Assembly (NCBI RefSeq): GCF_000633395.1
Contig: NZ_AYMU01000034.1
Span: 1 to 34,508 of the forward strand
DNA from: Pseudomonas sp. PH1b
GTDB taxonomy: Bacteria; Pseudomonadota; Gammaproteobacteria; Pseudomonadales; Pseudomonadaceae
Length of the DNA: 34,508 bases
Direction of reading: 5' to 3'
Each line of letters begins with the position of its first letter. Position 1 is the first letter of the stretch. Below, piece by piece: positions 7,236-14,837 of this stretch. The notes under the pieces were generated by a model. It worked only from the letters and a program-made list of their open reading frames with translations, was not told the origin of the DNA and searched no databases. A program made the position numbers and the translations under genes.

Positions 7236-7646
7236 TCACTCCTTTGGTTTTACATTCCCGACATGAAATACAACCCCTGACTCGTTGGTAAGGCTACCTG
7301 CGACCGACTGCCCAACAGGCGCATGAAAAACCTGACTTACTGAAGCTGACCCAGCTGTGACAGCTGCAATGGCAGCAGCTTTTACAGCCGCAGGTGCAGA
7401 TCGATATTTCTCCAGTAATTGCTTTTCCTCCTCATTAAGCACGCTCACAAGGCGCTCACCGGTTAAAACGTAAACCACATCCATTCCGAGAATACCTGCC
7501 AGCCCCATCAGGCTGTTGAGAGGGGCATTGCCTTTCGCCATCCAGTTGTAAATCGTGTTTCGAGCAACACCAAGCGTGCTGGAAATGGTCGTCACGCCAC
7601 CAATCCGCTCAATCTCGGCTTCAAATCGCTCTCTAAATCCGCTCAT
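7236..7646 (-). CDS. XRE-type prophage repressor (C-repressor-like)
   Basis: The 136-residue protein has an N-terminal helix-turn-helix (about 15-62: GGVTTISSTLGVARNTIYNW, then GLAGILGMDVVYVLTGE), the layout of CI/C-type repressors in transposable phages. After a helix and an alanine-rich linker (about 85-103) comes a beta-prone tail FHAPVGQSVAGSLTNE instead of a peptidase domain, so there is no sign of RecA-driven self-cleavage. It starts 22 bp from a 22-bp palindrome and is divergent to the early operon, so it probably represses early transcription and its own. Start ATG at 7646. Confidence 0.87.
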   Translation of the reverse strand: MSGFRERFEAEIERIGGVTTISSTLGVARNTIYNWMAKGNAPLNSLMGLAGILGMDVVYVLTGERLVSVLNEEEKQLLEKYRSAPAAVKAAAIAAVTAGSASVSQVFHAPVGQSVAGSLTNESGVVFHVGNVKPKE

Positions 7647-7663
7647 AAAAATGACCTAAATGT

Positions 7664-7693
7664 ATTGCATTGCTCAAAATATTGAGCAATTAT
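7664..7693. promoter_or_regulatory. Repressor operator and probable early promoter
   Basis: A perfect inverted repeat ATTGCTCA-AAATAT-TGAGCAAT (7669-7690) lies between the divergent repressor and early operon, with an extra ATTGCAT half-site at 7664-7670. A weak sigma-70-like promoter can be drawn rightward: TTGCAT (7665-7670), 17-bp spacer, AATTAT (7688-7693); the palindrome fills its spacer, so a bound repressor would block it. The operator call is strong from symmetry and position, the promoter call is modest. Confidence 0.7.
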
Positions 7694-7739
7694 GCTCTGC
7701 ACAAACCACTCATATCTTTGCACCACAGGAGCCACCACC

Positions 7740-7952
7740 ATGGCCACCCATGCCAAAGCCCTAACCGCCAGCCAGGTGAAGGAAAACTTCCGACGCGCTG
7801 GAAAAACGTTCACTCAATGGGCCAAAGAAAACGGCTACACCCGCAACGAGGTGTACCGCGTCCTCAACGGCCAGGCCAAAGCCAATTACGGCAAGGCCCA
7901 TGATATTGCGGTGAAGCTCGGCCTCAAGCCGACTGCCGCGTTGGCAGCGTAA
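7740..7952 (+). CDS. BcepMu gp16-type DNA-binding protein (Ner/Cro-like role)
   Basis: The 70-residue protein starts MATHAKALTASQVKENFRRA at 7740 with an AGGAG site upstream; an earlier ATG at 7692 lies in the promoter region. The core FTQWAKENGYTRNEVYRVLN, followed by KAHDIAVKLGLK, is the helix-turn-helix of the BcepMu gp16 family, small phage DNA-binding proteins at the head of the early operon. It faces the repressor across the operator and probably plays the Cro/Ner role, damping repressor synthesis after induction. That role is by position. Confidence 0.85.
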   Translation: MATHAKALTASQVKENFRRAGKTFTQWAKENGYTRNEVYRVLNGQAKANYGKAHDIAVKLGLKPTAALAA

Positions 7953-7955
7953 TGG

Positions 7956-8228
7956 CTACCGCGTCGCAGTTCCGTACTTATCTCCTGGCGCTTGAGGTGC
8001 CGCAGATCGCCGTACGTTCTGTGCTTCTTTCAACTGGTCACACAGCCAGGCCAGCGTCTTGGTCGCCTCAGCCTCTATCGGCTGCCCAGGCCAGCGGATT
8101 GACAGTAAGGCATCGTGAAGCCCATCCGACGAAAAAAAACCTTGAGCCTCAAGAATCGCGGCGAGACGTAACCAGCTCTGCGCCAATGCATTTACCTGCG
8201 CCTCAAGCTTCTCAATACGGTCGGTCAT
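7956..8228 (-). CDS. Small phage protein on the opposite strand of the early region
   Basis: The 90-residue product begins MTDRIEKLEAQVNALAQSWL, a short coiled coil. A helical middle follows with GFFSSDGLHDALLSIRWPGQP, then LAWLCDQLKEAQ and a polar tail. It reads toward the gp16-type gene, with only three bases between their stops. The plus-strand frame over the same bases looks less protein-like, so the minus reading is preferred. The ribosome site is weak. No function is recognised. Confidence 0.58.
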   Translation of the reverse strand: MTDRIEKLEAQVNALAQSWLRLAAILEAQGFFSSDGLHDALLSIRWPGQPIEAEATKTLAWLCDQLKEAQNVRRSAAPQAPGDKYGTATR

Positions 8229-8263
8229 TTCTCACGCCCATGTTGTGGAATGTACCCCAAAAC

Positions 8264-8299
8264 ATTGCATCCGACGCAATCACTTTGCATAGCTGCAAA
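8264..8299. promoter_or_regulatory. Two inverted repeats upstream of the second early block
   Basis: ATTGC-N7-GCAAT (8264-8268 and 8276-8280) is followed by TTTGCA-TAGC-TGCAAA (8284-8299). Both lie in the gap between the divergent genes that start at 8228 and 8341. The first shares the heptamer ATTGCAT with the main operator region and has the same outer ATTGC/GCAAT arms. They may be secondary sites for the repressor or the gp16-type protein, controlling a promoter for 8341 onward. Confidence 0.4.
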
Positions 8300-8340
8300 A
8301 TCTCAGATTGTTTGGAATGCCTTTCAGAAAGGTCTTTCCA

Positions 8341-8820
8341 ATGAACCGCCGTCGTTGGAAGAGCATTCAACCGACCTCGCTGCGCCATGCGCTGGAGCTG
8401 TGCAAGGACTTCGCCAAAGACGCCCACAACAAAGGTGTCGAGCGCATAGCTGATGAAATGGGTGTCGCTGATCACTGGTCGGTTTACAAGTGGCTGCAGA
8501 CAGGCCGCATGCCAGCCAACTTGATTCGTCCCTATGAGCGGGCTTGCTGTTGCGATTACGTCACTCGTTGGATTGCAGCCAGTGCAGGCCGGTTGACCAT
8601 TGACGTGCCCACAGGTCGGGGCTGTACCGCCCAGGACACGCAGGCTTTGCAGGAGCTGCTCACTACTGCTGCTGGAAAGCTGCTCGCGTTCTACGCCAAG
8701 ACCTGTGAAGCCGACGAAACCCTGGCAGCCATACAGGCCGCAATGGAAGGGCTTGCCTGGCATAGAGGCAATGTCAGCCAAACCCAACAACCACAACTTG
8801 AACTGGAGGGGCAATCATGA
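8341..8820 (+). CDS. Early-region phage protein of unknown function
   Basis: The 159-residue product starts MNRRRWKSIQPTSLRHALEL. Its N-terminal half looks like a helix-turn-helix reader (ALELCKDFAKDAHNKGVERI, then MGVADHWSVYKWLQTGRMP), with a cysteine pair in RACCCDYV. The C-terminal half is helical (TLAAIQAAMEGLAW). Similar proteins occur early in B3-like phages, next to the gp16-type gene. A DNA-binding role is likely from the VADHWSVYKWLQTG helix. The start is preferred over an upstream in-frame ATG at 8308 because AAAGG lies about 8 bases before it. The next gene overlaps by ATGA. Confidence 0.72.
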   Translation: MNRRRWKSIQPTSLRHALELCKDFAKDAHNKGVERIADEMGVADHWSVYKWLQTGRMPANLIRPYERACCCDYVTRWIAASAGRLTIDVPTGRGCTAQDTQALQELLTTAAGKLLAFYAKTCEADETLAAIQAAMEGLAWHRGNVSQTQQPQLELEGQS

Positions 8821-9119
8821 ACCGCACCGTATCTGCCGCCGCACGTGTGTTGCGGGTGCTCAAAGCCTTGAAAGGCCACACCGTGACAGGCCTTAGCAAC
8901 GTCGAATTGGCCCAACTCACTCAGGACAGCCCCAGCAACATCACCCGAGCAATGCAGACCCTGATCGAAGAAGGTCTTGCGGTGAAGCTGGACAACGGTC
9001 GTTTCGCTCACTCAGTGGGTGTGCTGCAGATCGCCCAGGCTCATGCCGAGCACATGACCCGCTTGACCAACCGCATGCAGGAAATCAACCAGCGTATCGC
9101 CGCTGGATCGATGAATTAA
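8817..9119 (+). CDS. IclR-like winged-helix phage regulator
   Basis: The 100-residue protein has a winged helix-turn-helix over about 5-68: VSAAARVLRVLKALKGH, LSNVELAQLTQDSPSNITRA as the recognition part, then LIEEGLAVKLDNGRFAHS as the wing. This is the N-terminal layout of IclR proteins without their ligand-binding domain. A short helix follows. It overlaps the preceding stop by ATGA, has a GGAGGGG site, and lies just before the 310-residue early gene. It probably controls early phage transcription; the target is unknown. Confidence 0.75.
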   Translation: MNRTVSAAARVLRVLKALKGHTVTGLSNVELAQLTQDSPSNITRAMQTLIEEGLAVKLDNGRFAHSVGVLQIAQAHAEHMTRLTNRMQEINQRIAAGSMN

Positions 9120-9129
9120 GGAGAAGACC

Positions 9130-10062
9130 ATGGCACGTACCAAATCCCCAGTTACAGATGTTGTTGAGCTGCCTGCCCTGGACGGCGAGATGCTGACTGC
9201 TAATCAGAATGCGATGGCAGCCCTACTGTCTTCCCATAGTGACGAACGTGACCTTGTTAACCAACTTTTGGGGCAGACCCAAATGGCCGGCGCATTCGAG
9301 GATTTTTCACGAACGGTTCGTGCTTCGAAGCTGGCCTTCGTCAAGGAAAACAAGCTCTACAGGGCTCTTAAGGGCAAGAAAAGTACGAACGGTTCGTGCT
9401 TTTCGGGTACCTGGGAAGAGTTTTGTGAATTGCTGGGAATCTCCCATGACAAGGCGAACATGGATATTACCAACCTGCAGTGCTTCGGCGAAGAAGCACT
9501 CGACTCCATGTCCCGCATGGGTATCGGCTACCGCGAAATGCGCCAGTACCGCCGCTTGCCCGAAGACGAAAAAACCGCCCTGATCGAAATCGCCAAGACC
9601 GGAGACAAGGACGCGTTCGTCGATCTCGCCGAAGAAATCATTGCCAAGCACGCCAAGGAAAAAGAACACCTGACGCAGAGCCTGGACAAGGTCAATGCCG
9701 AGTACGAGGCGCAAAGCGAAATCCTGGCCGAGAAAAACCAGGAACTGGATGGCACCAAGCGGGAACTGGCCAAAACCCGCAAGCGCATCCAGTTCGCCGA
9801 GCCGGACGAGGTGATCAAGGACCTGCGCACCGAGGTGCTGGCCTTGGCATCGGAGTTTGAATTGACCGTGCTGGGCAAGTTGCGCGAGGGCTTCGGCAAG
9901 ATGGCCGAACACGGCACGACCCACGGCCAGGACCATCGTTTCTACCAGGCCGATCTGATCCGCCAACTGGAACTGGCCCTGGCCACCTTGCGCAGCGACT
10001 TCCACCTGCCCGAACACCGGGAGAACGAAAGCCCCGTCTGGATGGCTGGCAGTGAGGCTTGA
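9130..10062 (+). CDS. Early-region coiled-coil phage protein (unknown function)
   Basis: The 310-residue product starts after an AAGGAGAA site. The N-terminal half has a helical region including GTWEEFCELLGISHDKANMD and RMGIGYREMRQYRRLPED (about 95-155). This resembles early proteins of Mu-like phages that place a DUF3102-like or ParB-like helix before a coiled coil. Residues about 165-225 form a long coiled coil (KEHLTQSLDKVNAEYEAQSE and onward). The C-terminal quarter is helical. No catalytic motif is seen. The gene carries two copies of a 17-bp palindromic word. The transposase start overlaps its stop. Confidence 0.8.
   Translation: MARTKSPVTDVVELPALDGEMLTANQNAMAALLSSHSDERDLVNQLLGQTQMAGAFEDFSRTVRASKLAFVKENKLYRALKGKKSTNGSCFSGTWEEFCELLGISHDKANMDITNLQCFGEEALDSMSRMGIGYREMRQYRRLPEDEKTALIEIAKTGDKDAFVDLAEEIIAKHAKEKEHLTQSLDKVNAEYEAQSEILAEKNQELDGTKRELAKTRKRIQFAEPDEVIKDLRTEVLALASEFELTVLGKLREGFGKMAEHGTTHGQDHRFYQADLIRQLELALATLRSDFHLPEHRENESPVWMAGSEA
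9309..9401. repeat. Two identical 17-bp palindromic words 76 bp apart within a gene
   Basis: ACGAACGGTTCGTGCTT occurs at 9309-9325 and at 9385-9401. Each copy centres on ACGAAC-G-GTTCGT; the first extends to CACGAAC/GTTCGTG. The two copies are read in different frames (giving RTVRA and TNGSC), so protein similarity cannot explain the identity. A related ACGAACG stands at 9242-9248. They look like binding sites for a dimeric protein. Confidence 0.75.
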
Positions 10063-11837
10063 ACGTGAATCCCGTGCTGATTCAGCAATTGACGCAGATC
10101 GCCCGGCAAGCCGCCAGCGCCCCGTACGGCCAACGTACCGCGATCTACAAGAACGGTGCGGCACAGCTGGAGATGTCCATTCAAACCCTACAACGCAAGC
10201 TGAAGGAGGTTCACTTGACCAAGCCTCGCAAAGTTCGCAGCGACGCAGGCCGCACCACCTTGACATTGGAGGAGGCGCGTTTGATTTCGGCGGTACTGCT
10301 GGAGTCGATCCGCGCCAACGGCAAGCAGTTATCCACCATCGAGCGAGCGGTTGAGCGCTTGCGCAGCAACAGCCTGATTCTGGCCGGGCGTACCGATGCA
10401 TCCACAGGGGAGTTTTTTCCAATGAGCACCAGCGCTATCAGCCGCGCACTGCGCGGTTACAAGCTCCACCCCGAACAACTGCTGCAGGACGCCCCGGCGG
10501 TCTCCCTGGCCAGCAAACACCCGAACCATGTCTGGCAGATCGACGCCTCGATCTCGACCCAGTTCTACCTGGCCGATGACGGTGCTCGGGTGATGAACAA
10601 GGCCGAGTTTTATGACGGCAAGCCCGCCAACCTGCGCAGGATCGAGCGCCAACGGTTGTGGCGCTACGTGGTGACCGACCACGCCAGCGGCACCCTGTAC
10701 CTGGAGTACGTTCTGGGCGCCGAGTCGTCGGAGAACCTCTGCAGCGTGTTGATCAACGCCATGCAGAAGCGTCATGCCGCCGATCCGTTCCATGGCGCGC
10801 CGTGGATAGTGACCACCGACCCTGGCGCGGCGATGACCAGCAGCCGGTTTGGCAACCTGTGCCGGAGCATGTCCATCGACCTGATCATCAACCAGGTGGG
10901 CAACGCACGGGCCAAGGGCCAAGTCGAGCAGGCGCATAACATCGTCGAGCGTGAATTTGAAAGCGCCTTGAAGTTTCAGAGCGCGGAAACCCTGGAGCAG
11001 ATCAATGAATGGGCCGCGCAGTGGATGCGTTACTTCAACGCCACGGCCATTCATTCACGCACCCAGCGCACCCGCTACGGCGTGTGGCAACTGATTCGCC
11101 CGGAACAACTGCGCTTGGCGCCTAGCATTGAAGTGTGCCGGGAACTGGCAGTCAGCACACCGGAGCCGCGCACCGTCAGCAACTTGCTACAGGTTTCGTT
11201 CCGGGGCGCCAAGTTCGATGTCAGCACGGTGCCCGGGGTCATGGTGGGTGAAAAACTGTTGATCACTCGCAACTGCTGGCGCGACCAGGACACGGCCATC
11301 GCCGTGCTTATGGGCGAGGACGGTCGTGAGCAGTTCCACATCATCGAGCGGATCGAACTCGATGCCTTTGGCTTTGCAGTAACGGCGGCGGTGATCGGCG
11401 AGCAGTATAAAAGCCATGCTGAAACACCCGCCCAGGCCTCGCGCAAGATCCTGGAGCAGCTTGCCACCGGCACCAGCAGCGCAGCGGATGCCGAAGCGGC
11501 ACGCAAGACCAAGGCCGTTCCGTTCGGTGGCCTGATCGATCCGCACAAGCCTGTTACCGACACCGTGTTGCCGACTTACATGCCACGGCGCGGCACATCC
11601 TTGGAAGTCAACGCGCCCAGCGTCGGGTTGGCGCCTCTGAGTCTTGTCGAGGCCGCGAAGTTACTTCGCCCACGCCTGGGCAACCTCTGGACAGCCAAGA
11701 CTTTCACCTGGCTGCAGGAGCGTTATGCGCAAGGCGTTCCACAAGAACAGCTTGAGATCATTGAGGCCGAGCTGAAACAACCTGCCGAGGTGGTCATTGC
11801 CCCGCTCAGCCTGATGCGGGTTGTGGGAGGTGAATGA
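10059..11837 (+). CDS. DDE transposase A (MuA-like, B3/BcepMu type)
   Basis: The 592-residue protein catalyses strand transfer of the phage ends in integration and replicative transposition. The N-terminal 60 residues look like an HTH reader (SIQTLQRKLKEVHLTKPRK). A second region, with SAISRALRGYKLHPEQ, precedes the rve-type core. The catalytic triad is visible: D162 in WQIDASIS, D254 in VTTDPGAAM and E290 in KGQVEQAHN, with exactly 35 residues between the last two. A MuA-type C-terminal domain follows. The first codon is TTG at 10059, overlapping the preceding stop; GTG at 10065 is the alternative. Confidence 0.95.
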   Translation: MNVNPVLIQQLTQIARQAASAPYGQRTAIYKNGAAQLEMSIQTLQRKLKEVHLTKPRKVRSDAGRTTLTLEEARLISAVLLESIRANGKQLSTIERAVERLRSNSLILAGRTDASTGEFFPMSTSAISRALRGYKLHPEQLLQDAPAVSLASKHPNHVWQIDASISTQFYLADDGARVMNKAEFYDGKPANLRRIERQRLWRYVVTDHASGTLYLEYVLGAESSENLCSVLINAMQKRHAADPFHGAPWIVTTDPGAAMTSSRFGNLCRSMSIDLIINQVGNARAKGQVEQAHNIVEREFESALKFQSAETLEQINEWAAQWMRYFNATAIHSRTQRTRYGVWQLIRPEQLRLAPSIEVCRELAVSTPEPRTVSNLLQVSFRGAKFDVSTVPGVMVGEKLLITRNCWRDQDTAIAVLMGEDGREQFHIIERIELDAFGFAVTAAVIGEQYKSHAETPAQASRKILEQLATGTSSAADAEAARKTKAVPFGGLIDPHKPVTDTVLPTYMPRRGTSLEVNAPSVGLAPLSLVEAAKLLRPRLGNLWTAKTFTWLQERYAQGVPQEQLEIIEAELKQPAEVVIAPLSLMRVVGGE

Positions 11838-13015
11838 TGTTGAAACTCAAGCACGTTTTGCAAGGCATCGGTCGGCCTCAGTCGGCCTTGGCCGAATCGC
11901 TCAAGCTCAGTGATGCGACCGTCGCTCAGTTGCTGAACCACGGTCAGTGGCCGCGCAGCTTGGACAGCGAGGAGTTGCAGGGCCGCATTCGTGTATTCCT
12001 GACCGAATGCGGCGCCAACGATGCCGATATCGCCAACGCCTTTGAAGAAGTGGATCTGCCGTGCGCCAACACGGCAGATCCGACCCTAGTGAAAGAGCCG
12101 TCCTGGGAGGACGAACCTATGTTACTGCCAAAGCAAACGCTACAGCCAGCTACACGGAAAGCCTTCGGCTTGTTCCGCGACCCCTTCGATGACCTGCAAT
12201 GCGCCCAGGATATGTGGTCCAGCCCGGAGATTCGTTATGTCCGTGAGTACATGTACCAGACAGCGCGCCACGGTGGTTTCCTGGCAGTCGTGGGCCAATC
12301 AGGCGCAGGTAAAAGCACATTGCGCCGTGATCTGGTGCACCGGATCACCGAGAACGGTGACCCGGTGATCATCATCGAGCCTTATGTCCTGGCCTCCGAA
12401 GACAACGATACCAAGGGCAAACCGCTGAAAAGCACACACATCGCCGAATCCATCATGGCGGCAGTGGCGCCCTTGGAGAAAGTCAAAAGTAGCCCCGAGG
12501 CGCGGTTCGCCCAGTTGCACAAGGCTCTGAAGGAGTCCAATACCGCCGGATATCGCCACTGCTTGGTGATCGAGGAGGCGCACAGCCTGCCAATCTCGAC
12601 GCTCAAACACCTCAAACGTTTCCTTGAACTGGAAGCCGGATTCACCAAGCTGATCAGCGTCATCATCATCGCTCAGACAGAGCTTTTGATGAAGCTCAGT
12701 GAGCGCAACGCCGATGTGCGCGAGGTGGTGCAGCGCTGCGAGCGAATCGAGCTGCAACCCATTGCAAACGAGCGCCTGGGGGAGTTCTTGAAGTTTCGTT
12801 TCGAGCGTGCGGACAAAGCCCTCAGCGAGGTCATGGACGACAGCGGTATCCAGGCGATTGCTGAACGCCTGTCCCGGCCCGGCAAGAGCGGGCGCGATGC
12901 CGTTGTTTCGTCGCTGTACCCGCTGGCCATCGGCAACCTGATGACCGCCGCCATGAACCTGGCCGCAGACCTGGGAGCCCCCATGGTTACCGCCGACATC
13001 GTCAAGGGGGTGTGA
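11834..13015 (+). CDS. Transposition protein B, AAA+ ATPase (MuB/ExeA-like)
   Basis: The 393-residue protein starts with a small HTH region (about 1-55, PQSALAESLKLSDATVAQLL), as MuB does. An AAA ATPase domain follows: Walker A GQSGAGKST at 154-162 and Walker B LVIEEAH at about 244-250, then SVIIIAQTELLMKLSE as sensor 1. It would bind target DNA as an ATP filament, bring it to transposase A and give immunity to self-insertion. Length is nearer to ExeA-like B proteins of B3-type phages than to the 312-residue MuB. The start overlaps the transposase stop. Confidence 0.93.
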   Translation: MMLKLKHVLQGIGRPQSALAESLKLSDATVAQLLNHGQWPRSLDSEELQGRIRVFLTECGANDADIANAFEEVDLPCANTADPTLVKEPSWEDEPMLLPKQTLQPATRKAFGLFRDPFDDLQCAQDMWSSPEIRYVREYMYQTARHGGFLAVVGQSGAGKSTLRRDLVHRITENGDPVIIIEPYVLASEDNDTKGKPLKSTHIAESIMAAVAPLEKVKSSPEARFAQLHKALKESNTAGYRHCLVIEEAHSLPISTLKHLKRFLELEAGFTKLISVIIIAQTELLMKLSERNADVREVVQRCERIELQPIANERLGEFLKFRFERADKALSEVMDDSGIQAIAERLSRPGKSGRDAVVSSLYPLAIGNLMTAAMNLAADLGAPMVTADIVKGV

Positions 13016-13016
13016 G

Positions 13017-13325
13017 ATGAACCCATTTGTACAACCAGTACCGGATTTTCCCAGCACTCTCGACAGCGCATTCAGTGAGCGGTTGGCTGCTTTCAACGAC
13101 CTGGGCCGCAGCCTGCGCGAGGCGGGCATTCAGCCTCAGCACCTGGTACTGACGGACAACAAGATTTTTATCAGCCCCGACTGTGTCGATCTGCTGAGCC
13201 GCCGCTTCGGGCACGAACTGCGCTGCGTCCGCTACAGCACTCGGGGGCCGTTCACCTACAGCACCGTGACGATTCGGGGGATCGATGTCGTGTGGTTCGA
13301 ACCGGTGAAGGAGCAAGAGCCATGA
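13017..13325 (+). CDS. Small early phage protein of unknown function
   Basis: The 102-residue product starts one base after the gene B stop (TGAGATG). It has a helical N-terminus (SAFSERLAAFNDLGRSLREA). A compact alpha/beta C-terminus follows with LVLTDNKIFISPDC, GHELRCVRYS and the beta-hairpin TYSTVTIRGIDVVWFEPV. The pattern suggests a small folded cytoplasmic protein. No family is recognised. Its place behind genes A and B suggests a role in replication or host takeover. Confidence 0.72.
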   Translation: MNPFVQPVPDFPSTLDSAFSERLAAFNDLGRSLREAGIQPQHLVLTDNKIFISPDCVDLLSRRFGHELRCVRYSTRGPFTYSTVTIRGIDVVWFEPVKEQEP

Positions 13326-13609
13326 GAGAAGTCACTGTTCACGCCTGCTCGACACAGTGTAACCCGGACCTGCTGAATGAGCAGGAAGTACGAGCCGAGC
13401 TGAAACGGGCCAATGGCGAGTTGTTCGCCAAGGACCTGCTGATCATTGAGTTGAAACAGCAGGCCGGTGCACTCGACCGCATCTTGATCAGCTTGGCCAA
13501 GCTGCAACTCGCCGGTAACTACAGCGCTCTCCGTAGCGAAATGCAGCGCCTCGCTGCCCACTACCAACAGCAACAAGCGGCGCAACGAGCCGCAAGGCAG
13601 GTGCATTGA
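13322..13609 (+). CDS. Small early coiled-coil phage protein
   Basis: The 95-residue product starts MREVTVHACSTQCNPDLLNE at 13322, overlapping the preceding stop by ATGA; an in-frame ATG at 13292 would overlap far more. After a short beta/Cys N-terminus (C9, C13) it is almost all helix with heptad-like leucines (EVRAELKRANGELFAKDLLI; AGALDRILISLAKLQLAG). It ends in a Gln/Arg-rich tail. It is probably an oligomeric helper. No family is recognised. Confidence 0.7.
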   Translation: MREVTVHACSTQCNPDLLNEQEVRAELKRANGELFAKDLLIIELKQQAGALDRILISLAKLQLAGNYSALRSEMQRLAAHYQQQQAAQRAARQVH

Positions 13610-14226
13610 TGAACCCATCCCTAGTCACTGCCATCGCTGCCCTACGTGACGCTGTCAGCCATGAAAGCCCAACCATGTTTTGGGGCGAGGCGATGAAGCA
13701 CGTTTCCTTGCTGCTCATTCACATTGACCGCTATGGCCTTTCTGTAGGCGGCATGCCTGCTGAGATCAATGAACAGTTGCTCGCCTGGATCGTAGACCAA
13801 GCGTTTGACGGCGCCATAGAAGATGACAGCGTCATTCGCGACATCTACCGCCTGATTGCGCAGGACCACGCGGCTTTCAGCGAAACGGAATACGCGAAGA
13901 ACGCCCCCGCGTCACTGCGGAGCGTGCTGGCTGAGCGTATCCGCCAGATTCAGGTGGCATGTTTTTATCCCGAGCAGGATGACGAATACATCGGCGGTGA
14001 TCTCGCTATCGCAGCTGCTTGTTACGCCACCGAGGCATTTGTCCAGGCCTCTGAAATCGAGGGCGTCATGCGCATTGTTCCAGAGGCTTGGCCTTGGATG
14101 GCCGAGTCCTGGAGGCCTCGCGACCAACACCGAAACCTGGTCAAGGCTGGTGCCTTGATCCTTGCTGAAATTGACCGGCTCGACCGCGCTGCAGCGAGTC
14201 TCCAAAAGGAACAACGCTATGACTGA
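13609..14226 (+). CDS. Early phage protein with a recurring WPW/KAGALILAEIDRLDR motif
   Basis: The 205-residue product starts at the ATG at 13609, which shares the TGATG with the preceding stop; a TTG at 13606 is less likely. The C-terminal half (about 120-195) has GGDLAIAAACYA, EAWPWMAESWRPRD and LVKAGALILAEIDRLDRA. This pattern recurs in phage proteins, sometimes attached to nucleotide pyrophosphohydrolase-like domains. No MazG-like metal-binding motif is evident here, so a nucleotide-pool role is only a guess. The N-terminal half is helical. Confidence 0.72.
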   Translation: MNPSLVTAIAALRDAVSHESPTMFWGEAMKHVSLLLIHIDRYGLSVGGMPAEINEQLLAWIVDQAFDGAIEDDSVIRDIYRLIAQDHAAFSETEYAKNAPASLRSVLAERIRQIQVACFYPEQDDEYIGGDLAIAAACYATEAFVQASEIEGVMRIVPEAWPWMAESWRPRDQHRNLVKAGALILAEIDRLDRAAASLQKEQRYD

Positions 14227-14836
14227 TATCACCATTCCTGCAGGATTCGTACGCAACGCCGTTGGCCACCTGGTTCCGGTTGACCAGGTGCGCGAGCACG
14301 ACAAGCTGCGTGACGGAGTTGCGCGTGATCTTGGCACCGCCGCTGAGCAGCTCAGCCAGGCATTGGCCCATTTCAAGAAACAGGCCCTGGCCGACATTGC
14401 CGATCTGATCGCCCTTTCGTCCGAGCGCTACGGTGTCACGCTGGGCGGCCAGAAAGGCAATGTCTCGATCACCACCTACGACGGCGAGTTCAAGATCGAG
14501 CGGGCCTATGCCGACCGGGTTGTTTTTACCGAGGAAATCCTCGCTGCCAAAGAACTGATCAACCAATGCATCAACGCCTGGTCCGAGGGCGCCAACAGCC
14601 ACCTGCGTGTTCTGGTTGACCGTGCATTCAGGGCCAACCGCCAGGGGCAACTGATGGTCAAGGACGTGCTCAGTTTGTTGCGTGTGGAGATCGACGATCC
14701 CGACTGGAAAAGAGCCATGCAGGCGCTGAAAGACTCCATCCAGGTTAACGGCACTGCCGTCTACATCCGGGTCTATAAACGCCAGGGCAATACCGACCAG
14801 TACTTGCCTATCAACCTGACTTTAGCGGGGGTGTGA
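14219..14836 (+). CDS. DUF3164 protein
   Basis: The 205-residue product begins MTDITIPAGFVRNAVGHLVP at 14219, overlapping the preceding stop. It matches DUF3164, widespread in the early operon of Mu-like phages: a basic N-terminus, VPVDQVREHDKLRDGV, a helical middle with HFKKQALADIADLIALSSE, and VSITTYDGEFKIERAY. Its function is not established; conservation next to transposition and host-takeover genes suggests a DNA-related early role. Length is typical. Confidence 0.88.
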   Translation: MTDITIPAGFVRNAVGHLVPVDQVREHDKLRDGVARDLGTAAEQLSQALAHFKKQALADIADLIALSSERYGVTLGGQKGNVSITTYDGEFKIERAYADRVVFTEEILAAKELINQCINAWSEGANSHLRVLVDRAFRANRQGQLMVKDVLSLLRVEIDDPDWKRAMQALKDSIQVNGTAVYIRVYKRQGNTDQYLPINLTLAGV

Positions 14837-14837
14837 A

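Noticed and set aside
7952..8344. Plus-strand frame of 130 codons after the gp16-type gene
   Set aside because: It is antisense to the better-looking 90-residue coiled-coil frame, has no ribosome site and runs over the 8229-8340 regulatory gap.
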